This document shows positions 53,628 through 64,000 of a stretch of 64,000 bases of DNA, in pieces. Both the position numbers and the translations under genes were made by a program. The notes under the pieces are model-generated. The model ran no database searches. It was not told the origin of the DNA and was given only the letters and a program-made list of their open reading frames with translations. Every line of letters starts with the position of its first letter. Position 1 is the stretch's first letter. Where the stretch lies: NCBI RefSeq assembly GCF_000708205.1, contig NW_014575555.1:432689-496688 (forward strand). Reading direction: 5' to 3'. This DNA is from Mixia osmundae IAM 14324. Its lineage: Eukaryota; Basidiomycota; Mixiomycetes; Mixiales; Mixiaceae.

Positions 53628-56617
53628 ATGTCCGGCGGCTCAGCAGCTCCGAATCCGAACAGGTGAGCATGTCGCTCTGTCTGAAGCCTTTTGCATGCTC
53701 ATCTCGTCGCATTCACAGGGAGCGCACGATCAGATTGACAGGTATGCCTCTACATGAGTGAGACCGTTCATGGTTCCTGACTCAGCGGGATCGCAGTCGT
53801 CGCCGCCGATGGACTCGTCAAGCGTGATGTGTTCAGACTGCCCGATCCCTTTGCCATCGTCACCGTCGATGGCGAGAACACGAAGACGACAAGCGTCATC
53901 AAGAAAACGCTGAATCCTTACTGGAATGAGAGTTTCGATATGTTCGTCCACAGTGCCCTGTTATCCTCCATGCCGCATGGACTGATGACGTGCAAATGTC
54001 TCGTAGATCAGTCAAGGACTCGTCCGTCGTGACTGTCCAGATCTTCGATCAGAAGAAGTTCAAACGCAAAGATCAAGGCTTTCTCGGCGTCATCAATGTC
54101 CGTCCCTCCCAGACGCTCGATCTCGAGCTCGGCGGCGATGGTGCGTGGATTTGCACCAGATAGCCATCGTCTCGGTCGCTGATACTGATCTGCCCTCAGA
54201 AACGCTCACGCGTGATCTCAAAAAGTCAAATGACGCGCTCTCTGTGAATGGCAAGCTCATCGTACATCTGTCCACCAACACTAGCACGCCCATCCGCAAT
54301 ACTGCCACGCCAGCTGCTCTTTCCGGCCTGGCGAATTCTGTATCCTCCACGGGCACGACGAACGAGTCTGTCGCTTCTACGTCATCCTCTACCCCGCCCG
54401 CATCTGCAGCCGCATCGAGCGCCGCGCTCGCAACAACCACGAGCAATGCTCCTTCGGTCAATACCACCGCCTCCTCTTCTGCTGCCACAGACGGAAGAGG
54501 CGAAGCGCCTTCTTTCAATACACCCTCGCGCGAGTCCACCCATTCGGCTTCGGGCTCGACCGGTCGTGCTGCAGGAGCGGGTAATGCCAACTTCAATCCT
54601 CGTGAGGATCAACATGGCGTCTTGCCATCCGGTTGGGAAAGGCGTATCGATCATCTCGGACGGATGTACTATGTCGATCACAACACGCGCACGACCAGCT
54701 GGCAACGACCGACCACTTCCTCTGCTCCTCAGACTTCGACTGCAGGCGGAGGTGCAGTCTCCGAACCTACCGCTCGCGAACGATCACGCAACAATAACCG
54801 CGTGACGGCAGATGACTTCTTGGGCGCCACAGAATCAGCTGGCACATCTGTACCCGCAGCCGCAAGCCGAAGTGGAGGAGCTAGTCCCGCTCCCGCCGTC
54901 GCCGCCCCTGCTGGCTCATCTTCACGTGCTGCTACAGCAACGACGGCAGGAACAGGTCCCCTGCCCGCAGGCTGGGAACAGCGCTTCACGCCCGAAGGCA
55001 GACCTTACTTTGTCGATCACAACACCCGCACCACTACCTGGGTCGATCCTCGTCGACAACAGCTTCTCCGCGTCCTGGGTCCAAATGGTAACAACGTTAC
55101 CGTTCAGCCTCAGTCGGTCTCTCAGCTTGGCCCGCTGCCTTCCGGTTGGGAGATGCGTTTAACTTCGACCGCGCGTGTCTACTTTGTCGATCACAATACC
55201 AAGACAACGACCTGGGACGATCCTCGTTTACCTTCTTCGCTCGATCAGAACGTGCCGCAATACAAGAGAGACTTCAGACGGAAACTCATCTACTTCCGTT
55301 CTCAGCCTGCCTTACGACCCATCCCAGGTCAATGCCACGTCAAAGTCAGGCGAAACCATATCTTTGAAGACTCATACGCGGAGATCATGCGTCAGACACC
55401 CAACGACCTCAAGAAGCGACTGATGATCAGATTCGACGGCGAAGACGGGTTGGACTATGGCGGTGTTTCTCGAGAATTCTTCTTCTTGCTCTCGCACGAA
55501 AGCTTCAATCCTGCTTACGGTCTCTTCGAATATGCTGCCATCGACTCTTACACGCTGCAGATCAATCCACATTCGGGCATCAACCCTGAGCATCTCAATT
55601 ACTTCAAGTTCATCGGAAGGTGCATCGGCTTGGCCATATTCCACCGTCGATTCCTGGACGCCTATTTCATCACGAGCTTCTACAAGATGATACTCAACAA
55701 GAAGATCGCACTGACCGATATGGAGTCTGTCGATGCTGAGATCTTCAGAAGTATGCAATGGATGCTGTATGTCCCTCTGTCTTTTTCAAGTCTCGCCTCT
55801 GCTGATTCCTCTGCAGTGACAATGACGTTACAGACGTCATCGAGAACACCTTCTCGGTCGAAGAGGACAAGTTCGGCGAAGTTGTCATTACACCACTGAA
55901 GCCGGGTGGTGAGAACATCCAGGTCACCGAGGAGAACAAACGCGAATATGTAGAGTACGCTAGAGCATACTTTTCATCTTCGCATCATCTGACATGATAC
56001 ACAGTCTCATCACTGAGTGGCGCATTCAAAGGCGAGTAGAAGACCAGTTCAAGGCCTTCATGAGTGGCTTCAATGAGCTCATTCCTCAAGAGCTCATCAA
56101 CGTCTTCGACGAGCGAGAACTCGAGCTGCTCATCGGCGGCATGTCGGAGATCGACGTCGACGACTGGATGCGGCATACAGACTACCGTGGCTACACGCAA
56201 TCGGATCCAACGGTACAGCTCTTCTGGCAAGCAATTCGATCTTGGCCCGCAGAGAAGAAGTCAAGATTACTACAATTTTCGACCGGCACAAGCCGAATCC
56301 CCGTCAATGGCTTCAGAGATCTGCAAGGATCGGACGGTCCTCGTCGATTTACTATCGAGAAAAGTGGAGATGCACTGACTCAGCTGCCAAAGGTCCGCTG
56401 GATTGCTCTATTACTATTGAGCGAAGTTGACGTTTATCTGCAGAGTCACACGTGCTTCAATCGACTCGACCTCCCACCGTATACTACCCTACAACAGCTC
56501 GACGATAGACTGACGTATTCCCTGGAGAACACCATCGGTTTCGCAAATGAGGTCAGTCTTTGCACGCATTCTTTTGTGTGAATTGCCACTCATATGCGAT
56601 GCATTTCTTTTCAGTGA
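53628..56617 (+). CDS. RSP5: HECT-type E3 ubiquitin ligase, Rsp5/Nedd4 family
   Basis: Essential ubiquitin ligase for endocytosis and membrane-protein sorting. Nine exons (53628-53662, 53719-53741, 53797-53941, 54007-54140, 54200-55766, 55817-55954, 56005-56392, 56444-56551, 56615-56617) give 846 aa. The C2 domain (about 8-140) has [19 protein letters not shown] and NPYWNESFD. Three WW domains start [20 protein letters not shown] and [10 protein letters not shown] (about residues 252, 364 and 422). The HECT domain fills the rest, catalytic Cys in [13 protein letters not shown] near 814. The protein ends FANE as in the family only if an intron at 56552-56614 leaves a final coding exon made of the stop codon alone. 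Confidence 0.95.
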
Positions 56618-56695
56618 GCCAAACCCGAACAAATCTGTACACAAGGATCATGCGCTGCTGTCTCAATCTATTTTTGTTTCGCTGATTGCTGTCGA

Positions 56696-58763
56696 TCATG
56701 TTGAGACGCCAAGACTGAGAAGGAGTTGTGCGCTTGCTAGATCTTCTTCGCTTGCGATTTCTGCGGCGGCAGCCGCAACCAGGCTTGCCAAGGATGCCTT
56801 CTTGGGTGCGGCAGGCTCGGGACCGCGGAGAGGCTTAGCTGCGGGTTCTGCCGATCTGGCTTTGGTGATTTGCTGCTTCACCTTTAGCTGAGGAATGGCA
56901 TTCTCTGAGCCTGCGCGTCGCAGACATGAGACCGAAGTTGCTTGCGAGAGCCTTGCCTTCTTGGCGACGTGATCTAGCTGGACGAATGCGCACTCGGCTT
57001 CGCCGGCGTGTTTGCGAGGCCGGGAAGCGACATCATCGAGCATAGGGTGCAGCTTGGCACGAGGTGCGTTGAGCATCAATTCCGCCAGGGCTTTCGAGGG
57101 ACGGTTCGTGCGCAACTTTGACTTTGTGTCGGCTTCAGTGACCGAAGGAGGATCAGACTCCATCCGATCGCAGAGCGTTTTGGACTGCCAATCGGTCAGA
57201 GTGGGCGAACGAATTGGCAGGATGTCGGTCGTGTCTGACATCACGTCATCATCGCCAAGACGCGCACGGCCATCGTCTGCGACCGACAGAGATACGTTGC
57301 TGCTTCGTCTGCGCAGGAGACCAGGACGGGGTGGTGCATCTGTGCCGTCCGAATCTGGCAAGACGAGTACAGGTGAAGGGAGCGCGCTGGGAAACGAGAT
57401 CGCCCTCGTCAATGAGGCCGCACCAGCACTTCTGCTTCGTCCAATTTCGGCCGCAAAAGCTGCTGGAGTGTTGCTCTGCACGGTAGCCGACTGGGGAATG
57501 GCCAAGTAAGATGTGAAAGAATTCGAGCGCGAGAGTGAGGCACGACCTGCAAAGGGCGAGACCGATCTTGCACGCTCGTCGTTGCGATAGATAGTCGGCG
57601 AAGCTCTGCCGAGATCAGTCCAGATAGCATTGACAGTTGGCGTACGTTGCAACGGTACCGGTCGGCGGATGATGTTGGCGGTATCGACTGTCAGGCGCGG
57701 AGGACGGAGTGAGCAAGGAGAGGATGAAGCCTTGGAATCCTCGCTAGCTGATTTGGATGCATCCCAGACTTTGTGCGTTTCTTGCGTCGCACTGAGCTGA
57801 GAGCTTGGCTCTGTAGAGGCTGTCTTGGCAAGCGAGGATGCAGAGATTGATGAGCTCTGCGAGTTGCTTCTCGACATGACAGGCGTGATTGCGCCCGAAT
57901 CATGGGCATTCCAGGTAGCAGAATCCCGCTTCGCCTTTTGCCTGTAAGAGCAGAGTCAGAGAGTGTCATTGGAGCATTCGCTGAGCGACTTGCCTGCGAT
58001 TTTGGAACCAGATCTGGACTTCCTTTGGCGACATGCCACATTCGCGCGCAAGGGCTTCGCGCGTCGTACCATCGGGGAGTGCGTCGAGTGCAAAGGCTGC
58101 TTCTAGCGTTGTGAGCTCGAACACGGTCGTTCGTCGTCTCGACTTTTTGACGCGTTTGCCTATCTCGGCAACGGCTGGCACGGGCGGTATGGCAGCGACT
58201 GCCGGCAGAGAGACTGCCACAGGCGCACGAGCAGTCGTAACAGAGGTCTGCTCGACGGGTGACGCATCCTTGGAGGCTGCGTCTGAACAGAGCGAGAGTG
58301 TGCCGAGATTGACGTTGGTGCTGTTGGCGGCATGCCACTTGCAGGCGAGTGCTTCAAGTGGCTCTGCCAGCATAGGCGGCAGCGTGGTAACGGCAGGTTG
58401 TGATGGCCGATGAGGCAGGATAGGTCGGTTGGTGTAAACAGACTGAGTCGGCCGACGTTCAAAGTCACTGCTTTGGGTACGAGGCGGCATGATCGGTCTG
58501 AGGGGCGGTGAGAACATGCGGAGATGGAGTTGACCAGTGGATGAGCTGTCCATGGGCGGCAAGGGTAGCACCACCGAAGCTGCAGGCCCTGGCATGCTCG
58601 TCAAGGACCTCGAGCGCGGTATGCTGTGCTCTAGGGTGGGGAGACGAGCATGTTGATCGGAAGGAAGGCATCCCGAAGGATTGCATACCAACTTGACAAG
58701 GTCGGCCATGCCGCGTCTTGCCACTGTTGACGGCGCTCGCGGTGCGCTGTGGGCGTAGAGCAC
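56696..58763 (-). CDS. Homeodomain transcription factor
   Basis: Two exons (58763-57994, 57941-56696) give up to 671 aa. The homeodomain spans about residues 205-265: RRRTTVFELTTLEAAFALD, EALARECGMSPKEVQ and recognition helix IWFQNRRQKAKR. Spacing is normal for a typical (non-TALE) 60-residue homeodomain. The intron inside the recognition helix (57993-57942) is GC-AG, donor AG-GCAAGT. It gives NRRQKAKR exactly, while the overlapping GT reading would lose the Lys after Gln. Flanks are Ser/Pro-rich. The ATG at 58763 or one at about 58709 (MADLVKL) may be used. Targets unknown; fungal homeodomain proteins include mating-type and developmental regulators, but no partner gene is nearby. Confidence 0.87.
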
Positions 58764-59117
58764 CTCAAGACGCTCCCAAAGCCTCTCTTGTAGAACAAGC
58801 TCGAGACAAGGAAGTGAGATACCTTCTTTGCTCTTCCTGGCGAGTCGTCAACAGGACGACGAGCTGATGCGCTCGCGTAGCATTCCAGTCGCCCTCACAT
58901 CTATTGTTCTTCTGGAGCCACTCAACAAAATCCGATTGACATCTCAATTTCAACGCGCGTCGATCCTAATTGCGCGCACGCGCGTCACCTTTTGTGCTTT
59001 GCATACACTTCACTCGGGCTGATCTCCTGATCAGAGGGACCTCATGTCAGGCACGAGAAGCGATCTTCTAAAAGTTGCATGCAATCGGTGCCACCGCGCC
59101 GAGGAGGCCGACACGCG
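58764..59117. other. Intergenic region upstream of the homeodomain gene
   Basis: About 350 bp between the homeodomain gene's start and ERG2's stop. An alternating purine-pyrimidine run (GCGCGCACGCGCG-like) lies near 58972-58985. No ORF with family features. Confidence 0.4.
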
Positions 59118-60068
59118 TCATACCTTGCCAGCGAGCAGATTGCGTATCGTCTCACGTGCTGTGATCCTGACGGTGTGGTAGAACGTCGGGAAGTCTAACG
59201 TCGAGAACAAGATGTCTGCCAGTCCAAAGGGCAGCATGAGCGGTATCCAGCCTGCTGGCCGCGTTTATCTGAGCTGCTGCGGAATCAGACACGAAAGCGT
59301 ACCTTGGGCGAGCTCGAGCGCAAAGCAATTCTCGTGCATCTTGTATTGCTTCACTGTCCCTCGTGGCAAGTGATGCACAGATCCTGCTGGATACACCTGT
59401 CGTCAACGCATCAGAAGCTGCGCGTCAACTCGCAGCAGGGAAATTACCTCGCGTTCGAGTGAGCCTGCGCTAAAGGCCCACTGCTCGCCTTCGAGGATGT
59501 GAAAGTAGTCGTCTGCGGTATGTCTGCCCGTGTGTCCTTCTGTCCCTAGCGGCGTACCAAAGACGATGAGATACCTGCAAGAACGGATGTCTCCAATAAG
59601 CGACATCAACTGATCCCGAGCAGTTGACTGACTCTGTGACGCTGGCGTGGATGATGTACATGGCGCCCATAGCTCCGCCGGCATTGTTGAAGACCCATTC
59701 TTCCGTCTGTGAGATGGCATGCCCCGGCAGGTCCGTCCGCAAGTCAGCCACGATGGAATCGATGATGGCGCGGGTATCATTGGGATGCGCCTGGATTGCC
59801 TTGAGTGCAGTCTGATGCAGTTTCGCAGGCTCAAAGATGTAAAATCGGTCCTGCAGATACCTATGAGCTGTCGTGGGGGCAAGTCAGATGAGAGACAGAC
59901 TCGTATACCGTCCAATGCATACAAACCGACCAAAGAAAGTGCAGTCAAGCTCAGCAAGAAGAGTATCGACAGCCATGGTCTGCTCCCCTCCTGAGCTTGT
60001 CGAACCGGTATCGCCGCGCCCTTGGGCTGTGGCCGAAAGGTCGTTGCCTTGACTTGGCTCTGCGACAT
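59118..60068 (-). CDS. ERG2: Sterol C-8 isomerase
   Basis: ER membrane enzyme that shifts the C8-C9 double bond in ergosterol synthesis; related to the sigma-1 receptor. Five exons (60068-59909, 59867-59633, 59574-59448, 59396-59303, 59251-59118) give 249 aa. An N-terminal membrane span ([20 protein letters not shown]) precedes the family core: [75 protein letters not shown] and the amphipathic end. The first intron (59908-59868) is just 41 bp. The start MSQSQVK was chosen for a normal leader; the frame is open upstream to 60206, where it would overlap the end of the DUF1776 gene. Confidence 0.93.
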
Positions 60069-60165
60069 TCGCTTGGGAGGAACAGTCAAAAGTCGAACGA
60101 CCGTCGCGTCAAACATGTCAAAAGTGCATTCGTACACCGAGAAGGCAAACTGTACACGTCTCCCG

Positions 60166-62002
60166 CTAAACGTGAGCATAGGAAGCCTCGAGGTCCGATT
60201 CGGCATGCAGTCGACGAGCAGCTTCCTCGCGAGATTGGGTCAGCTGGGCAATGAGTGACTCGGCCTGTTCCTCTCCTCTTACCCTGTCCTGATTGGACTC
60301 GACGATCAAGCCTTGTCGCCTCGCGATATTGGAGAGCGACCAATCGACTGCAGTGAGCCATGTGTCGACGAATCGAGTCGGCAGCATGCCCGCTAGCCAG
60401 TAAGCTGAGCTCCTCGGGCCGACGCTGCTTCGGAGTCCGCCTTGATTGAGCCATCGCATCGGCGACACTGCGATCGAAGGCGAGACAAGCGTGTCGAGCA
60501 CCTTTTGCTTCAGCTGATCTAGCGCTCTGTTGCTCTTGACTTGTGCTCGCTTGTGATGATGCTTCGAGCCAGAAGTCGCTTCCGTGGGCGGTCTCAGCGT
60601 TCTCAGGGTCAGCGTTGGACCATATAGGTGTTGTAGATGACGTGGAAGATCCTTGATGTGATCTCGTGCGTGCGCGGCATTGGCAAAGGAGCCTTGCGAG
60701 CTAGCGGAATCGACAGAGATGACAGATTGCGCGCTCGGATGGCGCTTGGCCGAAAGCTGGCCTTCAGGGAAAACAAAGCCGACGTCGAGCAACTTGAAGT
60801 TGACATTGACGATAGACTTGTCGCCATTGCTGACTGTTGCACATTGTAGCTCTCGCCTAAAGGTATCGAGCATGCTGACGAGAGCATTGATGGCTGTGCT
60901 CTGACTGCCTAAGAAAGGTAAGACGAGGCGAGAGCTCGTTGCAGGAACGAGAGTCAAGATGGTGGCCGAATCTGTATTGTCGCGTCGTTTGCCCACAGTG
61001 CGCATCAGAGGCAGAATACCTCGTAGGCATTCATGGGTCGTCGTGAGCAGACTGAACAGAGACTGGTAAGCATCGTTGGCAGGCATGGCCTCCAGAGGGG
61101 TGATGGAAGCTTCCGGCCGCTCGACGCAATGCTCGAGCACGGGCAGACAGTTGACCAGGCTGGTCACTGCTGGCATGTCCTTTGCAGAGCTGTACGGATC
61201 TCCAGCGCGCTTGAGCGGGTAGCCGAGCGAGAGCGCGTTTGACAGGCCTCGCAGGTACGGCGACAGCGTAGAAGGCTGGACATCCAGTCAGCTCTGCTGT
61301 GAAGATGCACGAGAATGATCAGCTGACTTGGGTAGGATCGAGGTACACCGCCTTGAGGTAGCCCTGAGATTCGCTTTCGAGTACTTTGACATCGTCCTGT
61401 TGGCTGACGCTAGCGATGACGATGAAGCCGCTCTGCTCGAGGAAGAGCGCTATCGAGCGACCGAGCGTACCCCGATCGCATCCGAGCACGATGACAGCTT
61501 CGAGTCTCTGGTCCGTACCGGCAGAGATGCGCGGACGGACTCGCCGGACAGACAGCGGGGCTACTCGCTTTGAACGGTCGAGGGGCAGCCTGTCCCCAAT
61601 GAGGGGCAAAGACGCCAAGAGATGAGGCTTGAAGATCCAGAGATAAGTCGTGGTGCCTGCGAGGGCAGAGGTGAAGACGAGCGTCCAGAGGTAAGGTCGA
61701 TGCTTGATAAGGCCCACGAAAGATTCGTAGCGCGAGAGCTGTCTGGGCGGCTCGGGTGCTGATCTGATGGGTATCTTGACCGACTTGGATGAGGGCAGAT
61801 GAGGAAGTCCGGGCATGGGCAGAGTGCCATGGAGCGAGAGATGATCGACAACGATAGAAGTCCACTCGGAAATGCTCGTTGCCACGCGGTCGCCCAGCTC
61901 TTCGAGATGCTCGGTCTGCTCGGCCATGAAGGCGACAGAGTCATGGAGCAGGCCATCAGCCCGTCTGAAGAGATCCTCGAACGGGTTCTCTGCTCCTGCC
62001 AT
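60166..62002 (-). CDS. DUF1776 family protein (SDR-like, membrane-associated)
   Basis: Two exons (62002-61328, 61275-60166) give 594 aa. N-terminal amphipathic region with [16 protein letters not shown], one membrane span ([21 protein letters not shown]), then a degenerate Rossmann-like segment ([26 protein letters not shown]). It continues with the family's C-terminal block, including LSTLVP-type hydrophobic strands, and ends with [15 protein letters not shown]. Related to yeast proteins of the Pbr1/Env9 neighbourhood, with no settled reaction. Lies 97 bp upstream of ERG2 on the same strand. Confidence 0.75.
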
Positions 62003-62206
62003 GATGCTCAGTGGTGGGCGATAGCGAGCAAGCGCGACGGCAAAGGAAGGGGAGACGCGACTGAAGTACTGAAGCTAGCGAAGCTGCGTGTCAGGGCACG
62101 GACGAGATGCCTAAAAGCGCTTGCATTTCAGTACAGACAAGTATCATCATCATCGTCATGGGCTCCTCGTTGCTTCTTCCGTCGCTGTGCTGGTTCTCTG
62201 TCGTCC

Positions 62207-63487
62207 TCACGTCCTTGGCTCGCTTCCTGCGAGCAAGGCTTCGATGTTGTCAATCTGCGGCCTCTGCGTGGCGGCTGCAGAGTCTAGCCGTTCAGAATCT
62301 GCCATCAAGCCTTTCCGTGAGTACGAGGAATGGAGACAGAAGCGGCACGACTGACTGATAATGTCCGCATAGGTCAAAAAGGACAGCCTGCGCGGTTTCT
62401 CTTCTGGATCTGCCAGCGTTTCCAAATGATTGGCGGCCACGAGAACCGGCTGGGGCTTGCGATCTATCACAGCTGGCGAGAGACTCCTGAAGGATCGTGG
62501 CGAATTGGGCGCAGATGAGAAAGGCGAAACGAATCCGTCCTGATGGCCAGCGCCTGCCCAAGTTTCCATCGTCGGCATTGCGTTAGCTTGGGCACCGGAT
62601 GACCTCTGCTTGCGCTCCCTGAATCCCATGTAGGGATCACTCGAGGAGAGCGACAGTCGCGTCGCTCCGCCTGAGGAAGGAGAAGTGCCGGGAGTGAGTA
62701 CCGTCGATGATGTCGGACTCGGCAGATCCGGCGAGACAGCTCGTCTGTCTAGACCGGTGTTGGCTGGCATTGTAGTCCACAGCGGGGGTGGCAAAGTAGG
62801 CACATGAGCTTCTTGCGCCAGCACTGCCACTTTGGACCGAGCTGTCGCAGGAGAAAGAGAAGTGGAGGCCAGGTTCTGGCTGAGCAAGTCTGACGAGCTT
62901 GGCTCGCGAATTATGCTCTCTATCTGTACTGCGTCGAGTCTGTCGTCTGTCAAGACAAGTGCGGCTTCTGACAGTACAGACGGCACGGCAAGATCAGAAG
63001 CTTCTTGTTGAGCTGGACCGGACACGTCAGTCAGAGGGAAAGCTTGGAATGACGCGAGAGGGAGACTGACTGAGCAGATGACTATCCGAGAACTCGACGT
63101 CGCGTTCAAAGATGGAGGAAGCAGACTCGTTCCCCACGCTTCGCATGGATATCGGAGACTGGTTTCCGCTCCTGAGACCCTTTGCGGGCGTAGACACTGC
63201 ACCTAGCGGGACGTGAGGATGAGGTGACATGACAGGTCGCGTGGACGAGCTCGAGAAAGTTCGCTGTTTGCTCGTGCTGGCTGCTGAGCTTGTGGGAGGA
63301 GATGTTGGCAAGACGGTTGTGAGGGGTATGGCCAGCGGTAAGCTCGCCAAAGGTCTGGGCGAGCCCGTTTGAGGTTGATCGGAGACGACAACATGACTTG
63401 TTGTGGCTGTTTCTTCAGATGTATGCGTCGAATCAGATGCAGAGGCCGACAGCCTTGCTCGATCATCATCATCCGGTAGCATCACAC
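62207..63487 (-). CDS. Ser/Pro-rich hypothetical protein
   Basis: Exon 1 ends at 63071 and joins 63012 by a 58-bp intron with a GTCAGT donor (LLT-QQEASDLAV). A second intron at 62355-62284 (72 bp, in frame, stop-free) is likely, joining LTYADII-N-SAAATQ. The first in-frame ATG is near 63485 (MLPDDDDRARL); the frame is open to 63539. About 400 aa of mostly Ser, Pro and Thr, with many SP and TP sites fit for phosphorylation. One conserved-looking end motif is RRLSFLTYADII. No domain recognised. A further 3' exon past a GTGAGG donor at about 62208 cannot be excluded. Confidence 0.55.
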
Positions 63488-63772
63488 CAGCTCGGCTGAC
63501 TTCATTCGACGGTCGCCCTTTTGCTTGTCCTGATGCCAACCTCTTTCAGGAACCCGTCGTTTGCTTTCCGACGAGAGGTCACGAAGCTGTCCGCGTGTTC
63601 TCCCGTCACGGTCAGTGCACTTTGATAGCTCGTACCTCCTGTGCTCAGCCTCGGAGGTGAACGCTGTGCGGCTGCTGACTTGACGGTCAGACTATCAATA
63701 GCTGTGCCTGGCCGGGGTTCGACTACAAACTTTCCTCTCGTCGCGTCTCGGCAAATCTCGCGAAGCCAGACG

Positions 63773-64000
63773 ATGACGGCATCCCGGCTGTCCTCGACCG
63801 TACAGCGACTCATCAAGAACGCGCACTATGATCCTCTTCCCGGTCCGAGCGCAGCCATCTTCCACGAACAATTTAGCCGGATCAGCCGAGAAGCGCATCA
63901 AAAGCAATTCGGCGAGAATGCCTGGCTGGCCCTCACCGTGCGCTTCAAGATTCTTTGCCCAATTTGGGAGTTTGCCTTACTGGCGTCGTCTGAGTCTTGA
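63773..64000 (+). CDS. Unidentified gene, 5' part (cut by window edge)
   Basis: Starts MTASRLSSTVQRLIKNAHYD and reads through FHEQFSRISREAHQKQFGENAWLAL. A GTGCGC donor just after LALT suggests that the tail to the stop at 63998-64000 is intronic and the gene continues. The basic, Ser-rich, acid-poor opening could be a mitochondrial signal. I do not recognise the family. Confidence 0.45.
   Translation: MTASRLSSTVQRLIKNAHYDPLPGPSAAIFHEQFSRISREAHQKQFGENAWLALTVRFKILCPIWEFALLASSES

Noticed and set aside
63502-63816. 104-aa minus ORF as first exon of the Ser/Pro-rich gene
   Set aside because: It overlaps the start of the plus-strand gene at 63773, and only a weak long intron could link it; not supported well enough.
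1-64000. CRISPR arrays, bacterial operons, tRNA genes or intact retrotransposons
   Set aside because: No regular short repeats, ribosome-binding sites or polycistrons were seen, no convincing A/B-box cloverleaf was found by eye, and no reverse transcriptase or integrase motif appears in any frame.

Overview
The window is nuclear DNA of a fungus, most likely a basidiomycete. Nearly every gene is split by introns of about 45-60 nt. The gene set is that of a complete fungal housekeeping genome: ERG2, MET10, OPY2, a Rsp5-type E3, RFC, CBF5 and HBS1. The close-packed genes and tiny introns would fit a small-genome lineage such as a Mixia-like Pucciniomycotina, but that placement is an inference from style, not from a search.

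Layout. 1-14054: IMP dehydrogenase (cut by the left edge), TCF25/Rqc1, prolyl oligopeptidase, an SR-type RNA-binding protein, a HAD phosphatase, PTH2, DRG1, an RFC subunit and a mitochondrial-type orphan. 14055-16251: gene-poor, with Ns and one Ser-rich ORF. 16252-21255: an AYR1-like reductase, SPC24-like, mS33, RAD14/XPA and TMA22/DENR. 21315-27511: a large inverted duplication with two 1581-bp arms, each carrying a 5S rRNA gene and an RnpA-like gene, around a 3.0-kb spacer of decayed ORFs. 27573-41687: an RPA34-like protein, HBS1, a small membrane protein, a GATA factor, eL22, CBF5, cystinosin, NDUFA12 and MET10. 42131-64000: a mucin-like membrane protein, OPY2, a C2H2 factor, a bHLH factor, SIP5, MZM1, the RSP5 ligase, a homeodomain factor, ERG2, a DUF1776 protein, a Ser/Pro-rich protein and a gene cut by the right edge.

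How the genes relate. There are no operons; genes alternate as divergent pairs sharing short promoters (for example eL22/CBF5, DRG1/RFC, cystinosin/NDUFA12) and convergent pairs with almost no space between them. A striking share act in ribosome making, translation or ribosome rescue: TCF25/Rqc1, PTH2, DRG1, mS33, TMA22, HBS1, eL22, CBF5 and 5S rRNA. Others serve mitochondria (NDUFA12, MZM1, mS33), sterol, sulfur and purine synthesis, DNA replication and repair, and signalling.

The most unusual signals are the splice donors. By manual tally of about 106 introns, ten are best explained as GC-AG and about thirty GT donors carry C at position +3. The second is the inverted duplication with its RnpA-like gene. 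All exon structures were inferred by eye from reading frame and protein-family fit.
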